From Astrobacterium formosum (GTDB lineage: Bacteria; Pseudomonadota; Alphaproteobacteria; Rhizobiales; Xanthobacteraceae), in the NCBI GenBank assembly GCA_030848545.1, contig JAVDCA010000006.1, forward strand, positions 213,035-277,034: a DNA stretch of 64,000 bases. The letters are read 5' to 3'. Every line of letters begins with the position of its first letter. Position 1 is the first letter of the stretch. Of the stretch, positions 40,651 through 49,958 are shown piece after piece. Below the pieces are notes generated by a model, which saw only the letters and a list, made by a program, of their open reading frames with translations, was not told the origin of the DNA and searched no databases. A program made the translations under genes and the position numbers.

Positions 40651-41433
40651 TTGACAATCACCGACGGTGCCCGCTCCGATCAGGACGGCACGGACGCACG
40701 CAAAGAACCCGCCGGCAGCAATCTGAAGACTCTCGCCAAGGGGCTGAAAGTCCTCGATCTTTTGCTGAGCAGCAAGGCTCTGCGCACGAGCGATGTGGCG
40801 ACGATTCTGGGAACCGACAAAGGAAGCGCATCGCGTCTGCTGCAGACGCTGGCTCAGGCCGGTTACGCCCAACAGGCCGAGGGACGCAGCTTCAGTCTCG
40901 GGCCTAAACTCGTTAGGCGCCCCATCCCGAGCCGCCCCCGCCGGAGCCTTCGCGAACGCGCCCGGCCAATCCTCGAACGGCTGTCACAAAGGACGAGCGA
41001 AGCGGTGCATGTCTCGATTCCAGCCGACGAGAACGTCCTTTATGTGGACGCCATAGACTCGTCTTTCCCGTTGCGCGTCCACAATCCGCCCGGGACGCTC
41101 GGACCCTTGGAATGCACGGCCATGGGGCGGATTTTCATCGCTCTCGCACATGCCCCGATACCGGACCAACTCAAGGCGTACACGGAAAAGACGATCGTTG
41201 ATCCCGTCCAGTTCAAAGCAGAATTGCAACGCATCGTTGAGCAGGGTTACGCCCTGCAGGACGAAGAATACCTCGTCGACATCCGCGGTGCCTCCGCTCC
41301 GCTCTACGACGAGACGCGCGCTGTGATTGCCGCCATCGGGGTTTCGGGGCCGGCGAGCCGCCTCCGGCAGGGGGATTTGCACGATCTCGGCAAACTCGTG
41401 CGCGAAGAGGCCAATTTATTCAAGCCTGACTGA
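40651..41433 (+). CDS. IclR-family transcriptional regulator (block B)
   Basis: A 260-residue regulator starting at TTG 40651 after a strong AGGAGG. The HTH region reads KGLKVLDLLLSSKALRTSDV and ATILGTDKGSASRLLQTLAQ. The effector domain has ECTAMGRIFIALAHAP, GYALQDEEYLVDIRGASAPL and AIGVSGPASRL. It is the only + strand gene for tens of kb and is divergent from the TctBAC operon, next to operator copy 3. Confidence 0.9.
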   Translation: MTITDGARSDQDGTDARKEPAGSNLKTLAKGLKVLDLLLSSKALRTSDVATILGTDKGSASRLLQTLAQAGYAQQAEGRSFSLGPKLVRRPIPSRPRRSLRERARPILERLSQRTSEAVHVSIPADENVLYVDAIDSSFPLRVHNPPGTLGPLECTAMGRIFIALAHAPIPDQLKAYTEKTIVDPVQFKAELQRIVEQGYALQDEEYLVDIRGASAPLYDETRAVIAAIGVSGPASRLRQGDLHDLGKLVREEANLFKPD

Positions 41434-41442
41434 GACCCATGT

Positions 41443-41459
41443 GTTGCTATATCCGCAAC
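41443..41459 (+). promoter_or_regulatory. IclR-type operator-like palindrome, copy 4
   Basis: GTTGCTATATCCGCAAC, extendable to GTGTTGC-N7-GCAACAC. It lies ten bases after the IclR stop in a convergent gap where no promoter is expected. It could be an auxiliary site for looping or a hairpin. Confidence 0.45.
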
Positions 41460-41561
41460 ACATGGACATGTTATTGACTCCATGCTGGTTTGATGGATCC
41501 CCGCCCCAGTCGGCGGCGGGCCTTTCCTTCGCCGCCGACTGGGGGGCGATGACCGAGCAAC

Positions 41562-43211
41562 CTACAGGCTGGCTACGGCGGCACCGGCGACGTAGGTCCG
41601 GATGTTCTGCGTCAACGCCTGCGCGACGAACGCACGCAACACATCGCCGAGGTGCTGCTCGTCCACATACGCAACGGTGATGTGATTGCTCTGGTGGCCC
41701 GCCATCAGATTGTCGCGTGTCACGCCATCGAGCACCACGTTCATCAACGGCCATTCCCACGACGTTGCGCGGCGCCGCCGCTCGAACTCGTCGGCCGGCA
41801 GCTCGGCGGCACGACCGGTGCCGATGTGCATCACGACTTCCGTCCCCTCGTAGTGCGCGCGCGCCCAGATGAAGGGCCCCGCCTTGCACTGGCCGGTGAT
41901 CGTCGAGCCGCCGCGCGGGAAATACATCTGCGATTGACGATAACCGCGCGAACCCGCGATGCCATCCTTGATGTGCGCGAACGGCACCGCGCCCGAGATC
42001 TCGAGGTCCCAGTAGAACGTGCCCTGATACTCGCTGCCCCAGCGGATGTCGTGCAGCGTGGTCTCTGCCGGCAGCCCGAGCGAATCGAGCAGACGCCACA
42101 GCATCGTCTGAGGAATCGCCGAGCCCATGTCGACTTCGTTGACGCACGGGATTGCCTTGCCGGCGCGCACGATGCGCCCGTCGACCGTGGGGATCGGAAA
42201 GCGCTCGGCGTTGCCGATCGCGCCTTCGGCGAAGTCCGAGGCCGCGCAGCAGCGTGCGAGCCCCTGCTGGTACTGCACCCCGATGGACGTGAGACCAAAA
42301 CGATCGGCGAAACGGCCGAGCGCGATCAGCATGGCGCATTGCTCGAGCACCTGTTCGCGCGTGAGCTCGGTCTCCGCGTCCTTGCCCCAGGCGAACTTCA
42401 TACCACGCGCCTCGTACCACTGCAGGCACTGCTCGCGCAGGTCGGTGGGCACCAGCGCCATCTCGGCGAACAGGTCCGACTGCGACAGCGCCTCCAGTGG
42501 CATGCCGATGTCAGCAAGCGCCTTCTGGGGGAAGACGCCGTTGATCATCCCCATGCAGAAGGTGTCGAACAATCCCATAATCTCCTTGTGGCTCAGCACA
42601 TAGCGTCCGACCTCGACGCCTGCCCCGCCGGCCGCCGTGGTGGTCACCGCGTGGTCGCGGCCGATCGGATGCAGATAGCTCGTGTCGTGCCGAATCGTGC
42701 CGGTTTTCAGCCACGACTCCAATCCCTTGACGAACAGTTCGTCGTCGAAATTCTCCGACCACAGCCGCGAGCACGAACGTCCAAGGCTCGTCAGCGTCGC
42801 CGCCATGCAGAGCATGCCGACGAGGCCGGGCCACGTGCCCTCGAAATTGGCGAGCAGCAGAATCGGGCCGCGATGGTGCACGAGGCTCGGTGCGATGTGG
42901 TGCGAATACTGCCACGCCGTCAGGAGCACGATCACCGGCGCCTCCGGATCGATGCCCGCAAATACGTCGCTGCCTTCCCGTTGCGAGCTGATGAAGCCGT
43001 GGCCTTTGTCGGCCTTGAACGGATGCGCGCGACGCACCGCGTAGCCGAATCGCTGCGAGAGTACGCGCCCGAGCGCTTCTTCGAACCGCGCCTGAACCGG
43101 CCAGCACTTGACGTTTGCGGGCTCGCGCAGATCGGCGTTCGTGACCAGCACGACTTCGTTGCGGCCGGCCTTGATGCTCGGCCGTGTTGCGGGGAGAGTG
43201 AGGTTCAACAT
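41562..43211 (-). CDS. L-fucose/L-arabinose isomerase-family protein
   Basis: A 549-residue protein. The N-terminal domain (LVTNADLREPANVKCWPVQ; VLLTAWQYSHHIAPSLV; GPILLLANFEGTWPGLVGML) matches the FucI/AraA open alpha/beta fold. The C-terminal part includes CVNEVDMGSAIPQTMLWRLL, with a candidate metal-binding Glu and Asp, then EISGAVPFAHI and the closing HITVAYV. It likely interconverts an aldose and a ketose. Together with the pentulose kinase after it in the pathway, the product would be a ketose phosphate. The substrate is unknown. Confidence 0.78.
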   Translation of the reverse strand: MLNLTLPATRPSIKAGRNEVVLVTNADLREPANVKCWPVQARFEEALGRVLSQRFGYAVRRAHPFKADKGHGFISSQREGSDVFAGIDPEAPVIVLLTAWQYSHHIAPSLVHHRGPILLLANFEGTWPGLVGMLCMAATLTSLGRSCSRLWSENFDDELFVKGLESWLKTGTIRHDTSYLHPIGRDHAVTTTAAGGAGVEVGRYVLSHKEIMGLFDTFCMGMINGVFPQKALADIGMPLEALSQSDLFAEMALVPTDLREQCLQWYEARGMKFAWGKDAETELTREQVLEQCAMLIALGRFADRFGLTSIGVQYQQGLARCCAASDFAEGAIGNAERFPIPTVDGRIVRAGKAIPCVNEVDMGSAIPQTMLWRLLDSLGLPAETTLHDIRWGSEYQGTFYWDLEISGAVPFAHIKDGIAGSRGYRQSQMYFPRGGSTITGQCKAGPFIWARAHYEGTEVVMHIGTGRAAELPADEFERRRRATSWEWPLMNVVLDGVTRDNLMAGHQSNHITVAYVDEQHLGDVLRAFVAQALTQNIRTYVAGAAVASL

Positions 43212-43233
43212 CGTGTTTCCTTTTCCATTCCAA

Positions 43234-44832
43234 TCATTGCCACTTGCTCATTGCCTGCAAGCAGCGCTGCTGGTGGTCGTAGAGTGAACAGAAGACCTGG
43301 TACTTGGCGTCGTGGAAGCCGCGTTGCTCCTGGCGGAACCGCACGCGCGACCCCGGACGCACCATCGCCGCCGCGGCTGCGCGCAGGTCAGGGAACAGGC
43401 CGCCGGCAGTGGCGGCGAGCAGAGCCGCGCCGAGCGCGACCGCGTCTTCCTCCTCGACCAACTCGATGTCGCACCCGAACGCGTCGGCATGCTCCTGCAT
43501 CAGGAGCGGATTCTTGGTGCCTCCGCCGCACATGACGATCCGGTCGATCCGGTGGCCGGCGGTGTTCATCGCGTCGACGATGTCACGCGTGCCGTAGGCG
43601 AGCGCCTGGATGGTGGCGAGGTAGATGCGTGCGAGCCCGTCCTTGCCCGTCTCCAGCGTCAGGCCGCTGACGAGGCCGCGCGCGTGCGGGTTCGCCATCG
43701 GCGACCGGTTGCCGTGATGATCCGGCCGCACATGGAGATGACGGGTCGGAAGCGGCTCGCGGGCGACGAGATCCGCCACCCACTCGTTGAGCACCGCGTA
43801 GACGTTGCACTGGGCGCGTTCGGCTTCCTGCTGCGCGAGCGGCCAGGCATCCGACTGGCGGATGGTCCAATCGAGCAGCGCGCCGGCGGCGCTCTGCCCT
43901 CCCTCGTTCAGCCACATCCCCGGGATCATGGCGCCGAAATACGGCCCCCAGACTCCCTTGACCATGACGGGTTCGGCGCTCACCGCCATATGGCAATTGG
44001 ACGTTCCGCCGATCAGAGCCAGCGAGCCTTGCGGACGCGAGCTGACAAGCGCCAGGCCACCGGCATGGGCGTCGATGATGCCGGTCGCCACGACCGTCCG
44101 CGTCGACAGCCCGAGCGCGTGCGCCGCCGTCGGTGACAGCGGCCCGGCCGCGGATCCGAGCGGCAGAACCCGCCGCGGGACCTTGCCGATGAGGTCGGCG
44201 AGATCGATCCGTTCGATCAGACTGTCCGGAAAGCGGTTCTCATGTGCGAGGTAGTTCCATTTGCACGTGAGCGTGCAGACGCTCGCAACATCGGCATCCG
44301 TGCAGCGCCAGACCAGCCAGTCGGCGAGGTCGAAAAAACGCGCCACCCGGCGATATCGATCCGGAAAGCGCTTCTTGATCCACAGGACCTTCGGCAACTC
44401 CATCTCGACGCTGACTTCGCCGCCGACGTAGCGCAATGCTGGATCACAGGTCGCATTGATGGCGGCCTGTTCCTCGCCGGCACGGTGGTCCATCCACATG
44501 ATGATGTCGCGCGCGGGCTCTCCTTCCGGCGATACCGAGACGGGCACACCGCCCTCGCCGACGGCGACCAGGGAGCAGGTTGCATCGACCCCGATCGCGG
44601 CGATGTCGTCCGCGATCGCGCCCGCACTGGCGAGCGCCTCATGCACGGCGTCGCAGGTCTGGCGCCAGATGTCCGCCGAGGACTGCTCGACCACGTCGGC
44701 GCCGGTGTGGAATTTCTGGATCGGACGCACTGCGAACGCGTGTCGGCGACCTTCGGGGTCGAACACTCCGGCCCGGACACTCGCCGACCCGACGTCGATG
44801 CCCATCACCAGGCGAGAGTCTGCCCTATTCAT
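43234..44832 (-). CDS. FGGY-family pentulose kinase, D-ribulokinase-like
   Basis: A 532-residue sugar kinase. ATG 44832 has AGGAGG seven bases upstream. The N-terminal phosphate loop reads VMGIDVGSASVRAGVFDPEG, then GVDATCSLVAV, IIMWMDHRA with the catalytic Asp, GIIDAHAGGLALVSS, GGTSNCHMA, GGQSAAGALLDW, and the adenosine motif CGGGTKNPLLMQ. These match the FGGY pentulose branch. The substrate is a five-carbon ketose or ketitol, probably the product of the adjacent isomerase. Confidence 0.88.
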   Translation of the reverse strand: MNRADSRLVMGIDVGSASVRAGVFDPEGRRHAFAVRPIQKFHTGADVVEQSSADIWRQTCDAVHEALASAGAIADDIAAIGVDATCSLVAVGEGGVPVSVSPEGEPARDIIMWMDHRAGEEQAAINATCDPALRYVGGEVSVEMELPKVLWIKKRFPDRYRRVARFFDLADWLVWRCTDADVASVCTLTCKWNYLAHENRFPDSLIERIDLADLIGKVPRRVLPLGSAAGPLSPTAAHALGLSTRTVVATGIIDAHAGGLALVSSRPQGSLALIGGTSNCHMAVSAEPVMVKGVWGPYFGAMIPGMWLNEGGQSAAGALLDWTIRQSDAWPLAQQEAERAQCNVYAVLNEWVADLVAREPLPTRHLHVRPDHHGNRSPMANPHARGLVSGLTLETGKDGLARIYLATIQALAYGTRDIVDAMNTAGHRIDRIVMCGGGTKNPLLMQEHADAFGCDIELVEEEDAVALGAALLAATAGGLFPDLRAAAAAMVRPGSRVRFRQEQRGFHDAKYQVFCSLYDHQQRCLQAMSKWQ

Positions 44833-44896
44833 CAATCGCCTCCTGCCCAATGTTCATAGAGCCCGTCACCATGAAGTTGGTTCTCCCGTGCCCATG

Positions 44897-47887
44897 TCAC
44901 GCACTCGCGGACGAGCCCTTCAGAGCCTCCCAGAGGATTTCCGCCGTGTGCCTGGCCCGGCGCCCGGTGCCGTCGGCGATCTGATGCCGGCAGCTGGTTC
45001 CAGAGGCCGCAACGATGTCGTCCGGCCCCGCGGCGCGAACCGCCGGAAGCAAAACCTGTTCGGCGACCTTCATCGACAGGTCGTAATGATGCTTCTCGTA
45101 GCCGAACGCCCCCGCCATGCCGCAGCATCCGCTCGGGATTGCCGTGACCGTGTAATTGCGCGGCAGACCCAACGTCCGCACCACGGGGTCGATCGACGAC
45201 AGCGCCTTCTGGTGGCAGTGGACATGGACCCGCACGGTCCGTGCTTCGTCGGTAAACGCATCGGATCCGATCCGGCCGCGTTCCATTTCGGCGGCAATGA
45301 ATTCCTCGAACATCAGGCTGCGCCCGGCGAGCGCTTTTGCCGCCCCTTTGAGGGATGGCGACACGAGGTCCGGATATTCGTCCTTGAAGCAGGCGATGGC
45401 GGACGGCTCGATCCCGACCAACGGGGCATCGTCGTCGACAACACCACACAGGGACTTCACGTTGATTTCGGCCAGTTCTTTCACTTTTTTCAAAAAGCCC
45501 TGGGAGATCGCCGCCCGGCCACTCGCCGCCGGCCGGACCAGGAGGACGTCGTAGCCCAGCCCGACGAGGAGCTTCACCGCGCATATGCCGACATGGGCGT
45601 CGTTGACGTTGGTGAACTCGTCGCAGAAAAGATGCACCCGACGGCCGCTCCGGCCGCGCACGGCATCGCCCTGCCCCTTATACCAGTCGTCGAACGTCAC
45701 GCGGCACAGCTGCGGCATCGAACGCGCCGGTGCGAAGCCGAGCGCGGCCTTGACCACCACCGATGTGACCGGGTTCCGGGCAAAGAAGTTGAACAGCGGA
45801 GCGACCGGCGTCAGGAGCCCCATCAGCGACGCATAGTTGGCGATCAACCTGGTGCGCAGAGGAACCGGATGTGCGTCGTGCCATTGCTGCAGGAACTCGG
45901 CCTTGAGCTTGGCCATGTCGACGCTTGCCGGGCACTCGCTCTTGCATCCCTTGCAGGCGAGGCAGAGATCCATCACGTCGTGGATCTCCTGGTGGTCGAA
46001 GGGGTTGGGCTTCTTCGAATGCGTCAGGAATTCGCGCAACACGTTGGCCCGCGCCCGTGTCGAGTCCTTCTCCTCGCGCGTCGCCATATAGCTCGGGCAC
46101 ATCAGGCCGTTGCCGACCTTCTTGCACTCCGCAACCCCGTTGCAGCGCTCGACCGCACGCACCACGCCGAGGTCACGGCTCCAGTCGAAATAGGTTCGCG
46201 GTTCCGGCGTCGGCCAGTCCGGCGAGTAGCGCAGCGCCGCGTCCATCGGCGGGGCACGCACGATTTTTCCCGGATTGAAGATCGCTGCTTCGTCGAACAG
46301 GTCCTTGACCTCGCAGCAGAGGCGATAGTTCGCCTCGCCGATCATCTTCGGCAGGAATTCCGCCCGCATCCGCCCATCGCCGTGTTCGCCCGAGAGCGAG
46401 CCGCGGAACGACTTCACGAGATCGGCGACGCTCGCGAGCGTCGAGCGATACAGGCGCTTTCCCTCCACGGTCTTCGGATCGAGAAACACGATGGTGTGCA
46501 GTTCGCCGGCCCCGGCATGCGCCGACTGGGTAAAACTCACTCCGGAACGCTTGAGCATCGCTTCCAGCCGTTCGACGTATTCCGGCAGATCGGCGACGTC
46601 GATCGCGCAATCCTCGATGAGATCGAAGGGCTTCACGTCCCCCGGCTTCGAATTGTTGATCCCGCCGAGCGCGCGGCGCAGTGTCCAGATCTTCTCGGCA
46701 TCGTTGCCGAACCACAGCGGCCATGCGTAGCCGAGACCGAGGCCGCGGACCTCCTGCACCATTGCGCTCGCCCGCGCTTCGACTTCATCGCGCGTCGCAC
46801 CGGCGAACTCGACGACGATGACAGTGTGTGGCTTGCCTTGGATCCAGCGGCTGCATTGGCCGACGATGTTGTTCGGGTTCACTTTGTTGTTGGCGAGCGC
46901 CTGCTGAATGTGGAAGTCACCGATGAGTTCGCAGGCCGTCGGTTTGTGGCGCAGGGAAACGAGCGTGGCTCGAGTCGCATCGGCCATGCAGTCGAAATGC
47001 ATGGTCACCAACCCGACCACCGGCGGTAGCAGCGGTACGAGGCCCAGCGTCGCCTCGACGAGCAGGCACAGCGTGCCCTCGGACCCTGCGACCAGCGAGC
47101 ACATGTTGAAGTCCGGCCCGCCCGGAGTGAACACGTTCGAACGCAGCAGGAGATCGACCGCATAGCCGTTGTTGCGGCGGCGGATCTCGGGCTTGGGGAA
47201 CCCGGACTCGATCTCGCGACGCACGTCCGGGTCCGAGAGCCGGCGATAGAGCCGGTCGTAAATGCGCCCCTCGAGTGTCGGCAGCACGCGTTTGGCATGG
47301 AACGCGTCCGGCGACAGCGCCTCGAACACTACTTCGCTTCCGTCGGCGAGGATCGCCTTGCACGAAACCAGGTTGTCGCGCGTCGTCCCCAGCACCAGGG
47401 AATGCATCCCACAGGAGTTGTTGCCGATCATGCCGCCAATGACGGCACGATTGGCGGTGCTGGTCTCCGGCCCGAACATCAGGCCGTGCAGAGCCAACCA
47501 GTCGTTGAGCCTGTCGCGGATCACACCCGGCTCGACGCGCACAGTCCGCGCCTCGACATCGAGCGCGAGGATGCGGTCAAACGCCCGCAAGTCGACGACG
47601 AGGCCGTTGCCGACCACCTGGCCGGCGAGAGACGTACCGGCACCGCGCGGAATGAGCGCCAACCGATGCTTCATCGCATGTCGGACGATCTTGCGAAGAT
47701 CTTCCACGCCGGCCGGCATCACGATGCCCATCGGGAATTCGCGATACGAGGACGAGTCGCTGGCATAGATGACGCGATGCATGCGATCCGTCAGGATCCG
47801 CCCCTCGATCTGGTCGGCGAGTTCGCGAAGCATCGGCGGCAGGGCGGCCGGACTCACGGCAGGAAACTCTTCGGCGATCATTTCCAT
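44897..47887 (-). CDS. fused FAD/Fe-S D-2-hydroxyacid dehydrogenase (GlcD-GlcF-like)
   Basis: A 996-residue fusion. Residues about 40-220 are the FAD_binding_4 (PCMH) domain with IPRGAGTSLAGQVVGNGLV and GGMIGNNSCGMHS. The FAD C-domain follows (SGEHGDGRMRAEFL near 500). A ferredoxin-like part has CNGVAECKK and CLACKGCKSECPASVD near 640. The end carries the CCG-type motifs CHQKAL, SGCCGMAGAFG and ASGTSCRHQI. It oxidises a D-2-hydroxy acid and passes electrons to a quinone or cytochrome. It sits between the kinase and the aldolase genes. Confidence 0.9.
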   Translation of the reverse strand: MEMIAEEFPAVSPAALPPMLRELADQIEGRILTDRMHRVIYASDSSSYREFPMGIVMPAGVEDLRKIVRHAMKHRLALIPRGAGTSLAGQVVGNGLVVDLRAFDRILALDVEARTVRVEPGVIRDRLNDWLALHGLMFGPETSTANRAVIGGMIGNNSCGMHSLVLGTTRDNLVSCKAILADGSEVVFEALSPDAFHAKRVLPTLEGRIYDRLYRRLSDPDVRREIESGFPKPEIRRRNNGYAVDLLLRSNVFTPGGPDFNMCSLVAGSEGTLCLLVEATLGLVPLLPPVVGLVTMHFDCMADATRATLVSLRHKPTACELIGDFHIQQALANNKVNPNNIVGQCSRWIQGKPHTVIVVEFAGATRDEVEARASAMVQEVRGLGLGYAWPLWFGNDAEKIWTLRRALGGINNSKPGDVKPFDLIEDCAIDVADLPEYVERLEAMLKRSGVSFTQSAHAGAGELHTIVFLDPKTVEGKRLYRSTLASVADLVKSFRGSLSGEHGDGRMRAEFLPKMIGEANYRLCCEVKDLFDEAAIFNPGKIVRAPPMDAALRYSPDWPTPEPRTYFDWSRDLGVVRAVERCNGVAECKKVGNGLMCPSYMATREEKDSTRARANVLREFLTHSKKPNPFDHQEIHDVMDLCLACKGCKSECPASVDMAKLKAEFLQQWHDAHPVPLRTRLIANYASLMGLLTPVAPLFNFFARNPVTSVVVKAALGFAPARSMPQLCRVTFDDWYKGQGDAVRGRSGRRVHLFCDEFTNVNDAHVGICAVKLLVGLGYDVLLVRPAASGRAAISQGFLKKVKELAEINVKSLCGVVDDDAPLVGIEPSAIACFKDEYPDLVSPSLKGAAKALAGRSLMFEEFIAAEMERGRIGSDAFTDEARTVRVHVHCHQKALSSIDPVVRTLGLPRNYTVTAIPSGCCGMAGAFGYEKHHYDLSMKVAEQVLLPAVRAAGPDDIVAASGTSCRHQIADGTGRRARHTAEILWEALKGSSASA

Positions 47888-48028
47888 ATCGATCGATACC
47901 CTGTCGGGCGAACGGAAGCGCCCGTTCCGATCTCACCAACCGCGACGATCCCGATGGCGAAGCCGTGAAGGGCCCGGCACTCGAATGGAATGCCGGAACC
48001 GCCGTTTGCGGCCTGCGCGCCTCGACAG

Positions 48029-48913
48029 CTAGGTCAGGCCCGCATACTTCAACGCCGCCTTCATGGCTTCGAGCTCTTCACCGGTGGGCATCACACTCGG
48101 CAGCCGCGCCATGCCGACCTTACGGCCCTGCAGATCGAGCAGCGCCTTGACCTTTCCGGGATAGGGCCGGTTCGAGTAGGCGCGCACGACGGGCAAGAGC
48201 TTTCGCTGGATGTCCATCGCGGTCTTCTGATCCCCGGCCTTGAACGCGTTCCACTGCTGCACGCACATCGCGGGCGCGACGGTGACCAGCGCGGAGATCG
48301 CTCCCGCGGAGCCGGACACGTATGTCCCATAGAGCAACTGGTCGCACGCGCTGTAGATGCGCGCCTTGTCGACCGAGGCGCACAGTACGCTGGTTTCGGC
48401 GTGCTTGACCGGATCGACCTGCTTGATTCCGAAGACCTCCTCGATCTCGAGGAGTTTCACGAAATCGTCCGACCCGATGACGTTGGTCGGGACGACGTTG
48501 TAGACGATGATAGGGAGCCGCGTTTCCTTGCCGATGGTCTCGAAGAACTGGAAGTTGCCGGCGAAGGTCGAGCCGAAGTAGAAGGCCGGCGTAACCAGCA
48601 GCCCATCGACCCCGAGTTCCTTCGCGGTCTTCGCGCAGCGCAGCACTTCCAGCGTCGAATTGCGGATGACGCCGGCGAGGACCGGCATCCCGGCCGGCCT
48701 TTCCTCCATCACGATCTCCAGGCAGCGCCGGAGCTCGTGGTCGGAAAGCACCGCGCCTTCGCCGGTGCTGCCGCCGCAGCTCATGCCGTGGACCCCGGCC
48801 TTGATCAGGTAACGCAGGTCCGTGCGGAACGCCTTCTCGTCGATCTCCCCATCCGCCGTGAACGGGACGACGACGGGAGGGATCATTCCCTCGATGTTTG
48901 CGCAAGCCATCAT
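48029..48913 (-). CDS. DapA-family aldolase/lyase, block C copy 1
   Basis: A 294-residue Schiff-base aldolase. It contains MIPPVVVPFTADGEIDEKAF, MSCGGSTGEGAVLSDHE, IIVYNVVPTNVIG with catalytic Tyr, and FGIKQVD with the Schiff-base Lys near residue 165. ATG 48913, or the next codon at 48910. Compared with copy 2 it has GGSTGEG, the sugar-acid type loop. Confidence 0.85.
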   Translation of the reverse strand: MMACANIEGMIPPVVVPFTADGEIDEKAFRTDLRYLIKAGVHGMSCGGSTGEGAVLSDHELRRCLEIVMEERPAGMPVLAGVIRNSTLEVLRCAKTAKELGVDGLLVTPAFYFGSTFAGNFQFFETIGKETRLPIIVYNVVPTNVIGSDDFVKLLEIEEVFGIKQVDPVKHAETSVLCASVDKARIYSACDQLLYGTYVSGSAGAISALVTVAPAMCVQQWNAFKAGDQKTAMDIQRKLLPVVRAYSNRPYPGKVKALLDLQGRKVGMARLPSVMPTGEELEAMKAALKYAGLT

Positions 48914-48927
48914 GTTCTCCCGAGTGC

Positions 48928-49863
48928 CTAGATGAGCCCCAGGCTCTGCATGACCTTGCGGACGTTCGCAACTTCCTCTTGATTTCCCCGGGACAAGGGC
49001 AGGCGCGGGATGCCGGCGTCGACACCGTAAATGCGCATCGCATCCTTCCACAGGGCAACCGGGTTGGTCCGGTTGTTCTGGCCCATGATCTTGAGCAGGG
49101 GATAGATCGCGCGCTGCATCTTCGCCGCCGCGTCGATGTCGCCGGCCAGGAACGTGTCGATCATCTTTCGGATGCGGTCACCGATGACGTGCGAAGCGCC
49201 GCTGATGACGCCGCCGATGCGCGCCTCGCCGCCCTGGGCGAATGCCTCGAGGATCATCGTGTCGTCGCCGTTGTAAATGATGAAATCTTCCGGCGTCGCG
49301 TTGAGGAATGCGGTGATCTGCTTCGGATTGAGTTCCGCCTCTTCCTTGATACCGACGATGTTCGGAATCTTGGCGAGCCGCGAGACGGTCGCCGGATCGA
49401 CGTTGACGCCCGTGAAGATCGGAATGTTGTAGAGCAGCAGGTCGATGCCGATGGCGCCCGCGACTGCGGCGAAGTGATCGTAGAGCTCAGACTGGTTGGG
49501 CTTCGCGTAGTACGGCGCGACCGCCATGACCAGCTTGTAGCCGAGCGCCTCGGCCTTCTTGGCGAGCGCGATCGTTTCGATGGTCGACGCCGCGCCCACA
49601 CCCGCCATCAGCGGGATTCGTTTGCCGACCGCCTCCATCATGACCTCGAACAGCTTGACCCGTTCGTCGAACGTCTGGGTGTGGAACTCGCCCGTCGTGC
49701 CCGACAGGATGAGCGCGTCGCATTTGCGCTGATCGACCAGCCAGTTGCCGAGAGCCGTCGCCTTGGCGTAGTCGACCGACTGATCCTCTGCGAACGGGGT
49801 CACCATCGGGATCAGGATCTTGCCGTACACGTTCTTGTCGAACTTGCTCACAACTTTCTCCAT
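48928..49863 (-). CDS. DapA-family aldolase/lyase, block C copy 2
   Basis: A 311-residue aldolase with ILIPMVTPFAEDQSVDY, LILSGTTGEFHTQTFDERVK, LLLYNIPIFTGVNV and IVGIKEEAEL (Schiff-base Lys). The SGTTGE motif is DHDPS-like, whereas copy 1 has GGSTGE. The two are consecutive but clearly diverged, so they may act on two different keto acids. First gene of the operon behind the GntR operator. Confidence 0.85.
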   Translation of the reverse strand: MEKVVSKFDKNVYGKILIPMVTPFAEDQSVDYAKATALGNWLVDQRKCDALILSGTTGEFHTQTFDERVKLFEVMMEAVGKRIPLMAGVGAASTIETIALAKKAEALGYKLVMAVAPYYAKPNQSELYDHFAAVAGAIGIDLLLYNIPIFTGVNVDPATVSRLAKIPNIVGIKEEAELNPKQITAFLNATPEDFIIYNGDDTMILEAFAQGGEARIGGVISGASHVIGDRIRKMIDTFLAGDIDAAAKMQRAIYPLLKIMGQNNRTNPVALWKDAMRIYGVDAGIPRLPLSRGNQEEVANVRKVMQSLGLI

Positions 49864-49899
49864 GCTAGAGGTTCGAGTCTCTCATTAGGTTATCAGACT

Positions 49900-49916
49900 G
49901 TCAGCTGTCAGACAAT
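49900..49916 (-). promoter_or_regulatory. GntR operator, copy 1
   Basis: ATTGTCTGACAGCTGAC on the - strand, 16/17 identical to the copy at 54052-54068. The core TGTC-T-GACA is a palindrome of the FadR-type kind. It lies 37 bases upstream of the aldolase start and after the GntR stop, so it separates regulator and catabolic operon. Confidence 0.7.
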
Positions 49917-49958
49917 CCGTCACAAACAAGGCCGCATTTCGATCGCTTCATATTCGCT

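Noticed and set aside
41652..43535. 627-codon open frame on the + strand
   Set aside because: Antisense to the isomerase and the end of the kinase gene, which have clear motifs and codon bias.
44456..47029. 857-codon open frame on the + strand
   Set aside because: It is antisense to the FAD/Fe-S dehydrogenase and rich in Arg, His and Ala without motifs. Long antisense frames are normal at this GC content.
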